Positions 44,910 through 54,132 are shown, counted from the stretch's first letter. The stretch is 64,000 bases of DNA from Prauserella_A oleivorans (GCF_042685745.1 NZ_JBHUNT010000001.1:434001-498000), one strand, 5' to 3'. The notes: a model not told the origin generated them from the letters alone. Translations and numbers: made by a program.

Positions 44910-45971
44910 ATGGCGGCAGGAAGACGCGCGATCGCGGCACTGGCCGGAGCCGGGCTCACGGTAGGACTGGCCGGTGCCCTCACGCGGTTCGTGCGCGGCA
45001 CCATGACGTACGCCGAGCGGGATGCCACGACGATCGCGGCGGCCGGGTTCGTCGAGAAGCAGACCACGATCGACGGTTCCCGCGTCATCTACGCCGAAGG
45101 GCCGGACAACGGGCCCGCGCTGCTGCTCATTCACGGTCAGATCACCGACTGGCGGAGCTGGAGCCGGGTGCTGCCGAGCCTCGCCGAGCGTTACCACGTC
45201 TTCGCCGTCGACTGCTACGGCCACGGCGGTTCGGCGTGGGTTCCGGAGAAGTACACGGCGAAGGCCCTGGCCGCGGACATGGTGACGTTCCTCGACCAGG
45301 TCGTCGGGCGGCCCGCCACGATCGCAGGCCACTCGTCGGGCGGGCTGATCGCGGCGGCGATCGCGGCGCAGGCACCGGATCGCGTGCGTGGCGTGGTGCT
45401 CGAGGACCCGCCGTTCTTCGCGACGCTGTTGCCGCGGGCGAAGCAGACCTTCAACTACATCACGCTCGCGACGCTCGCCCACGAGTTCCTCGACAGCGGG
45501 GAGGACGACTTCGTCGCCTACCACCTGCGCCACTCCGCCTTCTGGGATCTGTTCGGTGGCCTGCGCGAGAAACTGCAGGAGTCGGCCATCGCCTACCACG
45601 AGAGCCACCCGGGCGAGCCGGTGAGGATCTTCTGGATGCCGCCGTCGCTCAACGAGCTGTTCCGGGCGATGGACTCCTACGATCCCCGGTTCGGTGAGGC
45701 CTTCTACACGGGCTCGTTCGACGAGGGCTTCGACCACGCCGACACGCTGTCGCGGATCACCGTGCCCGTGGCGCAGATCCACGTGAAGCCGCGTTACGAC
45801 AGTGCGGGGATCCTGCAGGCGGCGATGAGCGACGACGAGGCCGAACGCGCCCGCTCGCTGCTCGCCGACGTCGAGCTGTACCGCGCGAACACCGGCCACA
45901 ACTTCCACTTCGACGATCCGCGTCGGTTCGTCCGGATCGTCGACGACCTGGAGCGCCGCGTACGCGCCTGA
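44910..45971 (+). CDS. Alpha/beta hydrolase
   Basis: The 353-residue protein has an N-terminal hydrophobic stretch (IAALAGAGLTVGLAGAL) that may anchor it or act as a signal. The oxyanion segment LLLIHGQITDWRSW, nucleophile elbow AGHSSGGL with Ser, and a late HNFHFDDP with the catalytic His follow. Substrate unknown. It resembles epoxide-hydrolase/haloperoxidase-like members. The 21-bp repeat array starts right after its stop. Confidence 0.85.
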   Translation: MAAGRRAIAALAGAGLTVGLAGALTRFVRGTMTYAERDATTIAAAGFVEKQTTIDGSRVIYAEGPDNGPALLLIHGQITDWRSWSRVLPSLAERYHVFAVDCYGHGGSAWVPEKYTAKALAADMVTFLDQVVGRPATIAGHSSGGLIAAAIAAQAPDRVRGVVLEDPPFFATLLPRAKQTFNYITLATLAHEFLDSGEDDFVAYHLRHSAFWDLFGGLREKLQESAIAYHESHPGEPVRIFWMPPSLNELFRAMDSYDPRFGEAFYTGSFDEGFDHADTLSRITVPVAQIHVKPRYDSAGILQAAMSDDEAERARSLLADVELYRANTGHNFHFDDPRRFVRIVDDLERRVRA

Positions 45972-45975
45972 CGCC

Positions 45976-46101
45976 GCCGTGTCTGCCGTCTATGTCGCCG
46001 TGTCCGCCGCTCCGGTAGTCGTGTCCGCCGTTCCCGTAGCCATGTCTGCCGTCTATGTCGCCGTGTTGGCCGTTCCGGTAGCCGTGTCGGCCGTTCGCGG
46101 G
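45976..46101. repeat. 21-bp tandem repeat array, six copies
   Basis: Six units of 21 bp begin at 45976, 45997, 46018, 46039, 46060 and 46081. On the minus strand a well-preserved unit reads GACACGGCTACCGGAACGGC plus one base, 17 of 21 identical to the unit at 16054-16146, in the opposite orientation. The array abuts gene remnants. Confidence 0.92.
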
Positions 46102-46111
46102 ACCACGTCGA

Positions 46112-46340
46112 TCACCGCGGGAGTACGTAGTAGCTCGACTTTCGCTCCCCTCGGCGCCGAAGCTTGTCTGCTTGCGCGAGCCGTTTGAGCAACCGACCTG
46201 CCTGCTCCGGCGAGATGGCACACAGGTCGGCCGCCTGGCGGCGGGTGATGGTGCCATGCGCTCCCACGAACGCCAAGACCATCTGCTCCTGTTGGAGCGG
46301 TTCGAACCCACGAACCCGCACGTAACCCGGAGACCATCGC
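46112..46340 (-). pseudogene. Remnant: C-terminal winged helix of an ATP-binding/RecG-like regulator
   Basis: One frame (GFEPLQQEQMVLAFV, GTITRRQAADLCAISPEQAGRLLKRL, ending KSSYYVLPR) is the C-terminal winged helix seen in AlbA-type or RecG-like proteins. No start and no N-terminal domains precede it; it joins directly to an unrelated secreted-protein N-terminus near 46335, so it is a deletion leftover. Confidence 0.7.
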
Positions 46341-46685
46341 CTCGCCGAAGTCGTCGGTGAACCCCGCGCACGGGTAGACGTCGTACTCGTCGTCGGCCTG
46401 GCTGATGGGCACGAGGAGCGTGCCGTCGGCGGCGCCGCCCACGTCGTCACACACCTCGCTCAATTCCGTACCCGGTGGCATGAACGCCACGGTGAGCTTG
46501 CGGTTGCCGATGACCCGTTCCGCCATCCGCTCGTCGAGGCCGACATCCGGCGCGACGTACACCGACGAGCCGCGGAGTTCCTTCGCGATCGGACCGTCGA
46601 ACACGCCGCCCGTGCTCAGCGCCCACCCGGCGAGGACGAGGCAACCGACGACGGCCAGCCCGAAGAACCGCCTGATCCGCTTCAT
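46330..46685 (-). pseudogene. Remnant: N-terminal half of a secreted/membrane protein
   Basis: The frame starts MKRIRRFFGLAVVGCLVLAGWAL, a signal or anchor, and continues with SSVYVAPDVGLDERMAERVIGNRK up to GFTDDFGEAM. From about 46335 the frame runs into sequence that encodes the winged helix in another frame, so the C-terminal half is lost. Confidence 0.65.
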
Positions 46686-46709
46686 ACGAGCCTGCCCGCG
46701 AGGTAGGGC

Positions 46710-46813
46710 TGGTGTCGGTCATGGCGTTCACGGTCACGGGCGGGCGGATCGCCGCCATTGACGTGCTGGCCGACCCGGGCCGGCTGCGCGCCCTGGGCCT
46801 GAAGGTCGGCTGA
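46710..46813 (+). pseudogene. Remnant: C-terminal end of an ECF sigma factor (SigJ-like SnoaL domain)
   Basis: On the plus strand VMAFTVTGGRIAAIDVLADP and GRLRALGLKVG precede a TGA at 46811-46813. This is the usual end of SigJ-type ECF sigma factors with a SnoaL-like domain. Nothing upstream belongs to a sigma factor, because the opposite strand is occupied by the secreted-protein remnant. Confidence 0.72.
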
Positions 46814-46816
46814 CAG

Positions 46817-47272
46817 TCAGCTGGTCGATCCCGGCGGCGGGTCGGCGAAGATCCCGTCGAGCATGCCCGTCGCCTGGCCGACCTCGATCAGGTAACCGTC
46901 CGGATCCCGCAAGTAGCAGCGGATCTCCGCCTTGCGGTCGAGCGGCTCGGTGAGGAACTCGGCGCCCTTGCGACGCGCCTCGGCGTGGAAGGTGGCGATG
47001 TCGGCGACGCGGACGTTCAGGAACGCCGAGACCGGGTCGCCCGGCTCGGGCGGCCGCAACGTGACGTCCGGCTTGTCGGGCGTGGGACCGCCGCCCGGGT
47101 TCATGATGATCCAGGTGTTTGCGACCTTGACGATGCACGGGTTCTCGTCGAGGACGACCTGTCCGCCGAAGACGTCGGTGTAGAACGCTCGTGATCGGGC
47201 CACGTCCCGCACCGTGAGGAAGTGGGTGAGGACGAGCCCTTCCTCCGGTGCTGGCCAGTCGTCGTGCCGCAT
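46817..47272 (-). CDS. VOC-family protein (glyoxalase-like)
   Basis: The 151-residue protein (THFLTVRDVARSRAFYTDVFGGQVV, then CYLRDPDGYLIEVGQA) has the two beta-alpha-beta modules of the VOC superfamily. The final Glu in YLIEVG is a common metal ligand. SigJ-type sigma genes are often next to such genes, which fits the neighbouring remnant. Substrate unknown. Confidence 0.82.
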   Translation of the reverse strand: MRHDDWPAPEEGLVLTHFLTVRDVARSRAFYTDVFGGQVVLDENPCIVKVANTWIIMNPGGGPTPDKPDVTLRPPEPGDPVSAFLNVRVADIATFHAEARRKGAEFLTEPLDRKAEIRCYLRDPDGYLIEVGQATGMLDGIFADPPPGSTS

Positions 47273-47430
47273 GGGTCACCTCCCGCCCCGATGGCATCGA
47301 CGGTAGGTGTGCCGTCCCCGGTGCGCACCTCGGACGGGCGGTGGCCCCGGCCGGTTCAGGACAACCGGCGCCGCCGCGATGTCGGCGAACATAGGCTCCG
47401 TCCCCATACGTGGAGCCGAGACGGGGAACC

Positions 47431-47961
47431 ATGGCAGCGGAACACGAGCTGGGAGCAGTGCTCGGGCGGTACGAGACCGACAACGAACGCCGGCGGCGGA
47501 TCGCGTTCGTAGCCGTTCCCGTGGGCGCGGCCGTGGGATGCCTCGGCGTGCTGATGATGCTGATCCTCGACGCCGACGCGGGCGGCGCCATGATCTTCCC
47601 GGCGCTCGTCGGCGGAGCCGGCTTCGGCGCGTTCGTGGTGGGCCTGTGCCAGGCGTGGCTCACCGCGACCCGCACGGACGAGGTCTTCACGCTGTACGAG
47701 GGCGGTCTCGTTCACTCCTACGGCGGCAAGTCCTGGCCGATCAGCTGGGCCGAGATCGCCGACATCAAGGACAACGGCAAGGACAGCGCGCTCCACCGGG
47801 CCCTCGGCATTGACGTCCAGTACCGCGTCGTGCTGCGCTCCCCCGTGGGTGGCCGCCGGAGCGTGACGATCTCCGGCTTCACCGACGACGCCGTCCGGCT
47901 CGCCGAGACCGTGCGACAGGCCGCGGTGCACGGCATCCGGCCGGGCCGGTACGGGCGCTGA
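47431..47961 (+). CDS. Membrane protein with PH-like cytoplasmic domain (176 aa)
   Basis: The start at 47431 is preferred over the GTG at 47410 for spacing to GGGGAACC. Two transmembrane segments (VAVPVGAAVGCLGVLMMLIL and a GGAGFGAFVVGLC segment) are followed by a soluble part, EVFTLYEGGLVHSYGGKSWPISWAEIADI, that resembles DUF6585 or bacterial PH-like regions. Function unknown. Confidence 0.7.
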   Translation: MAAEHELGAVLGRYETDNERRRRIAFVAVPVGAAVGCLGVLMMLILDADAGGAMIFPALVGGAGFGAFVVGLCQAWLTATRTDEVFTLYEGGLVHSYGGKSWPISWAEIADIKDNGKDSALHRALGIDVQYRVVLRSPVGGRRSVTISGFTDDAVRLAETVRQAAVHGIRPGRYGR

Positions 47962-48142
47962 GTGCCCTCCGTGCTGTCGCGCACGGGATGGTGACCGACT
48001 GCGGAAGGTCACCAATCACGCACTGTGGCGTCACCGCACGCGTTCCGGCGCGTGTCCATGTTGTGACCGTTGCCGACGGGACCGCGCCGGTGCGGCTTGG
48101 CTCCAACGATCGCTTGCTTTCATCAGAGAAAAGAGAAAAACC

Positions 48143-48784
48143 GTGCACAAGCGTCGTGTTGCCTTCGCTGCTGCGATGGCTGCCCTGGCTGTCGGTCTGT
48201 CCGCATGCGGCAGCGAGGAGGAGACCGCCACCGCGGCGACGAGCGAGCCGCCGGCGACCACGGCGTCGAGTGAGACCTCTGCCGCCGAGCCGTCGGAACC
48301 TTCCACCCCGGCCGGCGACATCGGCCCGGCGAAGGCCACCGCTCCGGGCACCGAGCTCGAGGTCGGGGAGACCGCGACCGTGCCGTTCGAGTACACGAGC
48401 GACAAGACCGGAACGATCGCCATCACCGTGACCGCGATCGAGCAGGGTCAGGAATCGGGCCTCGCGGAGTTCGGCGAGCGCGCCAAGGGACTCGTGCCGT
48501 ACTTCATCAAGTACAAGATCGAGAACGTCGGCGGCACGGACCTGTCGTACGCCAACCTCGACCTGCGAGCCGTAACGGCCGACGGCCGGAGCACCGGCGT
48601 GGTCATCGCCGGCGACGTCCCCGGCAAGTGTGAGAGCGAGACGGCGGACAAGGACTTCACCACGGCGGGCGCGACGTTCGAGACCTGCAACCTCCAGGCC
48701 TCCCGGGCAGGTGTCGAGGTGACCGGAGCCGAGTTCGACGAAGGCGACGAGTACTCCGACAACCCGGTCGTCTGGACCAAGTAG
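48143..48784 (+). CDS. Secreted lipoprotein (DUF4352-like)
   Basis: The 213-residue protein starts with GTG and has a signal peptide ending LAVGLSAC (lipobox Cys near 22), a Thr/Ser/Ala/Glu-rich linker, then a beta-sandwich with LEVGETATVPFEYTSDKTGTIAITVTAIEQG and YFIKYKIENVGGTDL, typical of DUF4352 extracellular domains. Probable role in surface binding. A clear terminator follows. Confidence 0.8.
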   Translation: MHKRRVAFAAAMAALAVGLSACGSEEETATAATSEPPATTASSETSAAEPSEPSTPAGDIGPAKATAPGTELEVGETATVPFEYTSDKTGTIAITVTAIEQGQESGLAEFGERAKGLVPYFIKYKIENVGGTDLSYANLDLRAVTADGRSTGVVIAGDVPGKCESETADKDFTTAGATFETCNLQASRAGVEVTGAEFDEGDEYSDNPVVWTK

Positions 48785-48789
48785 GGGAC

Positions 48790-48821
48790 GTGGGGCCGGC
48801 AAGAGGGGGAGCCGGCCCCAC
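48790..48821 (+). terminator. Hairpin terminator
   Basis: GTGGGGCCGGC (48790-48800) and GCCGGCCCCAC (48811-48821) form a perfect 11-bp stem with a 10-base loop, 6 bp after the lipoprotein stop. Confidence 0.85.
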
Positions 48822-48892
48822 GGGTGCTCAGCGATGGCGAACGTCAGGTTGCGCTGCCGCCCCAGGCGGAGGTGGCGAGCCGGCTTCTCACC

Positions 48893-49435
48893 TCACGACG
48901 AATCTCGGCTTGAATGAGACGCGGCTGCGTCGCCCCCGCCCTCCGTGGCTGACGGGACCGGTTCCCGCGCAAAGTCCGCAGCCGTTTCTCGGATCTCTTG
49001 CTCGATCTTCTCGCGGCCCGGTAGGTCGGACTCCCAATCGTCCATGAGTTGCATGAAGATCCCGAAGCGGTCGGCCTTGGCATCGAAGCCGCGCGCCAAG
49101 TACCAGATCTTGCTTGCGCCCTGGTACGGGACAAGTAAGCCGGTCGAGATCTTTCGCGCAGCGTCCTGAATGAGGATGTCCACAGCGAATTGTGGGCTCA
49201 GGGTCGGCAACCCGAGGCTTTGGGCGGCGGTGTCGAGCAACGGGGCGAGTTCTTCGGCGCGCAGTTCGTCGGCAGGCAGTGCGGCAACAGTGACGAGCGC
49301 GTCCGGCGGCTCGGACAAGTGCGCAACGAGTTCAGCCGCCGCCTGGACGACCTCCGCGGCAGGACCGTCGTCGGCGATAAGTTCGGCCGCAGCAGTGAGA
49401 AACGCTGCTTGCGGAGACATGGAAATCCCGTTCAT
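48893..49435 (-). CDS. Putative immunity protein of the polymorphic toxin
   Basis: The 180-residue protein (MNGISMSPQAAFLTAAAELIADD, helical, acidic, pI low by composition) overlaps the toxin stop by ATGA. Toxin-immunity pairs in this order are standard for WXG-type polymorphic systems, and the DDWESDLPGREKIEQE region is soluble. It has no frameshifts, in contrast to the toxin. The start could be the second Met. Confidence 0.55.
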   Translation of the reverse strand: MNGISMSPQAAFLTAAAELIADDGPAAEVVQAAAELVAHLSEPPDALVTVAALPADELRAEELAPLLDTAAQSLGLPTLSPQFAVDILIQDAARKISTGLLVPYQGASKIWYLARGFDAKADRFGIFMQLMDDWESDLPGREKIEQEIRETAADFAREPVPSATEGGGDAAASHSSRDSS

Positions 49436-50499
49436 CGACCGTCCGTAAACTTCGTTTTGACTCTACCCGTTCACCGGTTCGAACGTTCTCGTACCAATGG
49501 GTTTCGAACTGTCGTCCGTCGGCCCCGGTGTAGCTCTTGCTTGTCATCTTCGCCCAGTCCTGCGCGTCGCCGCCATAATGCTTCGCCAAGTCGTCGGCCT
49601 TCCGGAGGGGCGTCTTCGTACCGGCACCGACGACTGCGGTGCCAGATTCCGTCACCTGGTCTCCGAAGCGAGCGACCTGTTGAGGTCACGCCCAGAGATG
49701 GAGCTGGTGGGTACGTGTCGTGCGGCTTTGGCGGCGTCAGTGGTCCTGTCGACGGCTTTGGCGCCGGTGGCGGCCGATCCGGCGAAGGGAATGGCAGCGG
49801 CTCCGGCGATCGCGGCGTCAGCGTAGCGGCCCTGTCCGGCATACCAGGCGGCGTTGGCGCCATCAGCGATTTCACCGACGCCGGGGATGAGCCCAACGAC
49901 GTCCAGGACGCCGTGGCCGATTCTGCTGAGCGTGGTCTCTTCCTCGGGCGGGGTCAGGTCGCGTAACACTTGCGCGGTTTCGTCGCCGACCTGCTGTATT
50001 TGCTGACGCGCCCGATTGAGTATGTCCCGGGCCGCCTGGCGGATCTTCTCGCCAGGGTCAACGAGCGGAGGGACGGTGACTCACGTCGGATCACCGACGG
50101 CGGCGTTGGCCTCGTTCTGTCGCTGTGCGTCGGCAAGGGCGGCGTGGTGCGTCGCCTTGGCCTGTTTGGTCTCCTGGGCGGCTTGGTCCCATAACGCGAT
50201 CGCTTCGCGTGCCTGCCCTTGAGCCCAGCGCAAGGTCGCTGCGTACATACCGAGGGCCGCGCCGGTGGAGGTCAGCGCATCACCCGCGTCATACCACTTG
50301 CCCGGCTCGTAGGAGAACTCGTCATGAAAGCGTCCGCGGCGGGGCCGCGCCACGCGCCCGTGTCGATCGCCCGCAGTCCGGTCGCGGCGTCCACGGCCTG
50401 GCGTCCGCGCGCGTCGAGCACCCTGACGTTGGCCTCGATGGCCTCGGGCTTGCCGGGAACGAGCTGCTGCGGGTCCCTGGTTTCACCGAGCTCAGCCAT
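49432..50499 (-). pseudogene. Polymorphic toxin with pretoxin (PT-TG) region, broken by frameshifts
   Basis: From ATG 50499 (MAELGETRDPQQLVPGKPEA) the protein must be read through four frame changes near 50330, 50085, 49650 and 49460. The pieces join into a WXG-like N-terminal domain (DTGAWRGPAADAF then RFHDEFSYEPGKWYDAG), a linker (DPGEKIRQAARDILNRAR), a pretoxin segment IGHGVLDVVGLIPGVGEIAD, and a C-terminal toxin HYGGDAQDWAKMTSKSYTGA then FETHWYENVRTGERVE, ending TKFTDGR. The full product would be about 355 residues. The toxin activity is not identifiable. It is probably inactive in this strain. Confidence 0.8.
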
Positions 50500-50801
50500 C
50501 AGCGGCGTCCACAGCCGGGTCTTCGCGGAGCTTCCCGGCTCGGTCGGCTTCCCGATCCGCTTGCGCAGACGCCTGTAACGCGCTACCGACGTCTTCAGCG
50601 CCATCAACCAGATCGTCGATGCGGTCGCCATCGCACGCACACGTCCATCAGCGCGTCGCGTAACGGCGTGTGACCGTACACGTCTGCCTCACCGACGAGA
50701 CCGCGCAACTCGACGTTGTCCTGCTCAGCGACGGCCTTCTTGATCGCCCCGCCAGCCTCTTCCAGCCGGTCGACGTCGACGTGAAAGCCGGGTCCGTCCA
50801 T
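50492..50801 (-). pseudogene. WXG100-like partner protein, frameshifted
   Basis: An ATG at 50801 behind GGGGGG opens MDGPGFHVDVDRLEEAGGAI, helical and WXG100-like, but the frame leaves family sequence after DVCVRW near 50630. One base over it continues DRIDDLVDGAEDVGSALQAS to a stop at 50492 that overlaps the toxin start. This is the usual small ESX-type partner preceding such toxins. Confidence 0.72.
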
Positions 50802-51021
50802 GAATTCCCCCCGGAAGCAAACCTGCGCCCGGGGTAACGACCCTGTTCATCACGTCAAAGAATCGTCCAGGGGCATCAGTGATCTCGACCTCGGGCACAC
50901 CCGGCGCTGCCGACCTGCAGGTGCTCCGGCCTCTTTTGCGCATCGAACCCGGGCGGGCAGAATCCGACCCACATAGCCTACGGACACCCCCGAAGCGCCA
51001 CGTTTGGCCGCACATACGACA

Positions 51022-51060
51022 AACGCCCTACCGACCCGTCTTCCCGGGTGGTAGGGCGTT
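51022..51060 (-). terminator. Hairpin terminator of the tRNA-Arg gene
   Basis: On the minus strand AACGCCCTACC (51060-51050) and its complement (51032-51022) form an 11-bp stem, followed by TTTGTCG. It lies 22 bp after the tRNA. Confidence 0.75.
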
Positions 51061-51081
51061 CGTTCGTCATGATCGATGAAG

Positions 51082-51154
51082 CGCGCCCGAAGGGATTCGA
51101 ACCCCTAACCTTCTGATCCGTAGTCAGATGCTCTATCCGTTGAGCTACGGGCGC
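51082..51154 (-). tRNA. tRNA-Arg (anticodon ACG)
   Basis: The 73-nt cloverleaf has acceptor GCGCCCG pairing with CGGGCGC, anticodon loop CTACGGA between TCTGA and TCAGA, and T-loop GGTTCGAATCC. Discriminator is G. No encoded CCA. Confidence 0.95.
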
Positions 51155-51213
51155 ATTCTGTTCAGTTGTACCCGACCGGAGTCGGGTTGGTGCTCGGCTG
51201 GGCCGAGCCCCGG

Positions 51214-51303
51214 CGGAGGCTCCGGGATTTGAACCCGGGAGGGGGGGTTACCCCCAACCGCATTAGCAGTGCGGCGCCATAGACCAGACTAGGCGAAGCC
51301 TCC
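51214..51303 (-). tRNA. tRNA-Ser (anticodon GCT)
   Basis: The 90-nt gene has acceptor GGAGGCT pairing with AGCCTCC, anticodon loop CTGCTAA between CCGCA and TGCGG, and the long variable arm (TTGGGGGTAACCCCCCC) typical of serine tRNAs. T-loop GGTTCAAATCC. No encoded CCA. Confidence 0.95.
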
Positions 51304-51383
51304 CAGGTCGCGACCACTGCTGTCATAGCGTACACAGCCCCTCAGGCCGCCTTCAAACCACCCCCCTCAACTCGCTGACCAGG

Positions 51384-53363
51384 TCATTTACCGGCCAGCG
51401 CGACGAAGGCGGCGAGCGAGTCCGGATTGGCGAGGGCGTCGCGGCTGACGGCACGTTCGGGGTCGACGCCCTTGAGGATCTTCTTCACCGGCACCTCGCA
51501 CTTCTTGCCGTTCAGCGTGCGCGGGACCTCGCTGACCACCACGAACCGGTCCGGGACGTGCCTGGGCGAGAGCGCGCTTCGCAGCTCCTTGCGCAGCGCC
51601 GGCTCCAGCTCCTCCAGCGACGCGCCCTCGGCCAGCACGAGGAAGCACACGAGCTCGCCCTCCTCGCCGGCCGCCGAGGTGTCGATCACCAGCGAGTCCA
51701 GCACCTCGTCGTAGCCCTCGACGACCCGGTAGAACTCGGCCGTGCCCATGCGGACGCCCCCGCGGTTGAGCGTCGAGTCGCTGCGGCCGTAGATGACCGA
51801 CGAGCCGCGACGGGTGATCTTGATCCAGTCGCCGTGCCGCCACGTGCCGGGGAAGTCCTCGAAGTAGGCCTCCCGCAGGCGCGTGCCGTCCGGGTCGTTC
51901 CAGAAGTACAGCGGCATCGACGGCATGGGCTTGGTGACGACGAGCTCACCGACCTCGTCCACCACGGCGTGGCCGTTCTCGTCGTAGGCCTGCACGGCCG
52001 CACCGAGGCTCCGGCACGACAGCTCGCCCAGCCACACCGGGACGTCCGGCGCCGAGCCGACGAACGCCGTGCACAGGTCGGTGCCACCGGACACGGAACA
52101 AATCTGGACGTACCCGCCGATGGCGTCGGCGATCCAACGGAACCCCTCCTCGCTGAGCGGCGCCCCGGTGGACCCGAGCGCTCGCATAGCGGAGAGGTCC
52201 AGCTCGTCCGACGGCCTCAGGTGCGCCTTGAGGCAGCTCTGCACGAACGGGGCCGACGTGCCGAACACCGTGATCCGGTGTCGCTCCGCCAGCCGCCACA
52301 GCGTCCCGAGGTCCGGGTGTGCCGGGCTGCCGTCGTAGAGCACGATCGTCGAGCCCACGAGCAGGCCCGAGATCAGGAAGTTCCACATCATCCAGCCGGT
52401 GGTGGTGAACCAGAAGAACCGCTCCCCCGGCCCGAGGTCCAGCTGCAGCGCGTGCATCTTGAGGTGTTCGACGGTGATGCCGCCGTGGCCCTGCACGATG
52501 CCCTTCGGCAGCCCGGTGGTGCCGGACGAGTACAGCACCCACAGCGGGTGGTCGAAGTCCACCGGCTCGAACTCGAGCGGGGCGCCCGCGTGCTCGGCGA
52601 CGAGGTCGTCCCAGTCGAGCGCGCCGGGCAGGCTGCCGCCGCCCTCGTAGTCGATCAGCACGGTCGAGCCCAGCCCGGGGAGCTTGGAGCGCAGTTCCTC
52701 CACGGTCGGCCGTACGTCGAAGGCACGGCCGTTGTAGCGGTAGCCGTTGACGGCGACGAGCACCTTCGGCTCGATCTGCGTGAACCGGTCGGCGACCGCC
52801 CGCACGCCGAAGTCGGGCGAGCACGACGACCAGGTGGCGCCGAGGCTCGCCGCGGCCAGGAACGCCACCAGCGTCTGCGGGCAGTTCGGCGCCAGCGCGA
52901 CCACCCGGTCGCCCTTGCCCACGCCCAGGCTCGCCAGTGCCGCCCGCGCCGCCGCGACCTGGGCGCGCAGCTCGCCGTAGGTGAGCCGCTGTTCGAGCCC
53001 GTCCTCGCGGGCGAACACGACGGCCGGGTCGTCGTCCGCCTTCGGCGCACCGGCTACGCCACCGGAGAGCGCGTGCTCGGCGTAGTTCAGGGTCGCACCG
53101 GCGAACCACGTCGCGCCCGGCATCTCGAGCCCGGAGAGCACCCGCGTGCCCTGCTGGTGCCAGCGGACGCCGAGGTAGTCGGTGACCGCCGACCAGAAGT
53201 CACCGAGCGAGCCGACGGAGAACTCCCACAGCTGGTCATAGTTCTCGGTGGTCACGCCGCGTTCGGCGCGCAGCCACCGGCGGAAGTCTGCGATCCGCGT
53301 CTGCTCGACGCGGTCGGGACTGGGCCTCCACAGCACTTCGGGGACGTCGGCGTCAGTGCTCAT
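51384..53363 (-). CDS. Acetoacetate-CoA ligase (acetoacetyl-CoA synthetase)
   Basis: The 659-residue protein from ATG 53363 has the ACS-type N-terminal cap (LWEFSVGSLGDFWSAVTDYL), P-loop VLYSSGTTGLPKGIVQGHGG, GSTGAPLSEEGFRWI, FPGTWRHGDWIKI, STLNRGGVRMGTAEFYRVVEG, and final RTLNGKKCEVPVKKIL with the catalytic lysine. Length and the LNRGGVRMG segment match AacS rather than acetyl-CoA synthetase. It activates acetoacetate, relevant to ketone catabolism such as acetone-derived acids. Confidence 0.93.
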   Translation of the reverse strand: MSTDADVPEVLWRPSPDRVEQTRIADFRRWLRAERGVTTENYDQLWEFSVGSLGDFWSAVTDYLGVRWHQQGTRVLSGLEMPGATWFAGATLNYAEHALSGGVAGAPKADDDPAVVFAREDGLEQRLTYGELRAQVAAARAALASLGVGKGDRVVALAPNCPQTLVAFLAAASLGATWSSCSPDFGVRAVADRFTQIEPKVLVAVNGYRYNGRAFDVRPTVEELRSKLPGLGSTVLIDYEGGGSLPGALDWDDLVAEHAGAPLEFEPVDFDHPLWVLYSSGTTGLPKGIVQGHGGITVEHLKMHALQLDLGPGERFFWFTTTGWMMWNFLISGLLVGSTIVLYDGSPAHPDLGTLWRLAERHRITVFGTSAPFVQSCLKAHLRPSDELDLSAMRALGSTGAPLSEEGFRWIADAIGGYVQICSVSGGTDLCTAFVGSAPDVPVWLGELSCRSLGAAVQAYDENGHAVVDEVGELVVTKPMPSMPLYFWNDPDGTRLREAYFEDFPGTWRHGDWIKITRRGSSVIYGRSDSTLNRGGVRMGTAEFYRVVEGYDEVLDSLVIDTSAAGEEGELVCFLVLAEGASLEELEPALRKELRSALSPRHVPDRFVVVSEVPRTLNGKKCEVPVKKILKGVDPERAVSRDALANPDSLAAFVALAGK

Positions 53364-53373
53364 ACGCCGAACT

Positions 53374-54132
53374 CTAAGCCAGATCGGCGACCATTTCCTC
53401 CGCCATCGAGTGCAAGCGCGCAAGATCGGCAGGCGTCACCGTGACCCAGTCTCCGTGCCTGCGCAGGACGTAGCGGCCCTGCTCGGTGTCGACCCAGTTG
53501 ACGGTGCCCGGCGAGCGGCCGTGCGCCGTCGAGGTCGCACCGAGGTACCCTCCGGCCGCCCTCCCCTCGATGGCGCGCAGGAACGTGCCCGCCTCCGACG
53601 AGCGCACGCCCGCCCCACGCAACACGTCGAGGAAGCCGCCTGCCCCCTCGTGCTCGGCGGCGCGGCAGGCCCTGCGGTAGTCGGCGAACCGGGCGTTGCC
53701 GGGCCCGCCCGGCCCGGCGGGCAGCGGCGAGAGCGCGCCCAGGATCGTGCCGACCAGTTCGGCGCGTTCCACCGGCCCGAGCCGCACGTCCCCCTCGGCG
53801 ACACCGATCGTCACCACACCGAACCGTCCGATCGCGCCGACCGCCCGGAACGACCTGTCCTGCCCCACCGCCCGCATGTCCACCGTCAGCTCGGGTGCGG
53901 CCAGCGCGCGCAGCAGTTCCTCGAGGTCCGGCGCCGGTCGCGCGACGGTGCCGAGGCCCCGGCCCGCGAGCGCCTCGTCCGCGATCGCGATCAGCTCGGC
54001 CCGCGCCGCGGCGGTCCGGCCCACGTGCGGGATCTCCAGCACGTCCGGCAGCTCACCGAGTCCGAGCTCGGTCCAGAGCAGGTACAGCTCTCCGGGGTGG
54101 AGGGTGACCCAGCCGGTGCTCTCGTCGCGCAC
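53374..54132 (-). CDS. EspG-like ESX secretion chaperone
   Basis: The 252-residue protein starts with GTG at 54132, directly after the PPE stop (TGAGTG). The opening LHPGELYLLWTELGLGELPDVLEIPHVGRT matches the EspG family, and the fold is mixed alpha-beta with a late GRYVLRRHGDWVTVTPADLARL. EspG chaperones bind PPE partners for type VII secretion. Here the PPE-like substrate is the gene just upstream. Confidence 0.78.
   Translation of the reverse strand: MRDESTGWVTLHPGELYLLWTELGLGELPDVLEIPHVGRTAAARAELIAIADEALAGRGLGTVARPAPDLEELLRALAAPELTVDMRAVGQDRSFRAVGAIGRFGVVTIGVAEGDVRLGPVERAELVGTILGALSPLPAGPGGPGNARFADYRRACRAAEHEGAGGFLDVLRGAGVRSSEAGTFLRAIEGRAAGGYLGATSTAHGRSPGTVNWVDTEQGRYVLRRHGDWVTVTPADLARLHSMAEEMVADLA

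Noticed and set aside
51082..51303. Integration site of a genomic island at the two tRNA genes
   Set aside because: No integrase, no direct repeat of a tRNA 3' end was noticed, and the neighbouring toxin locus has no other mobile features.
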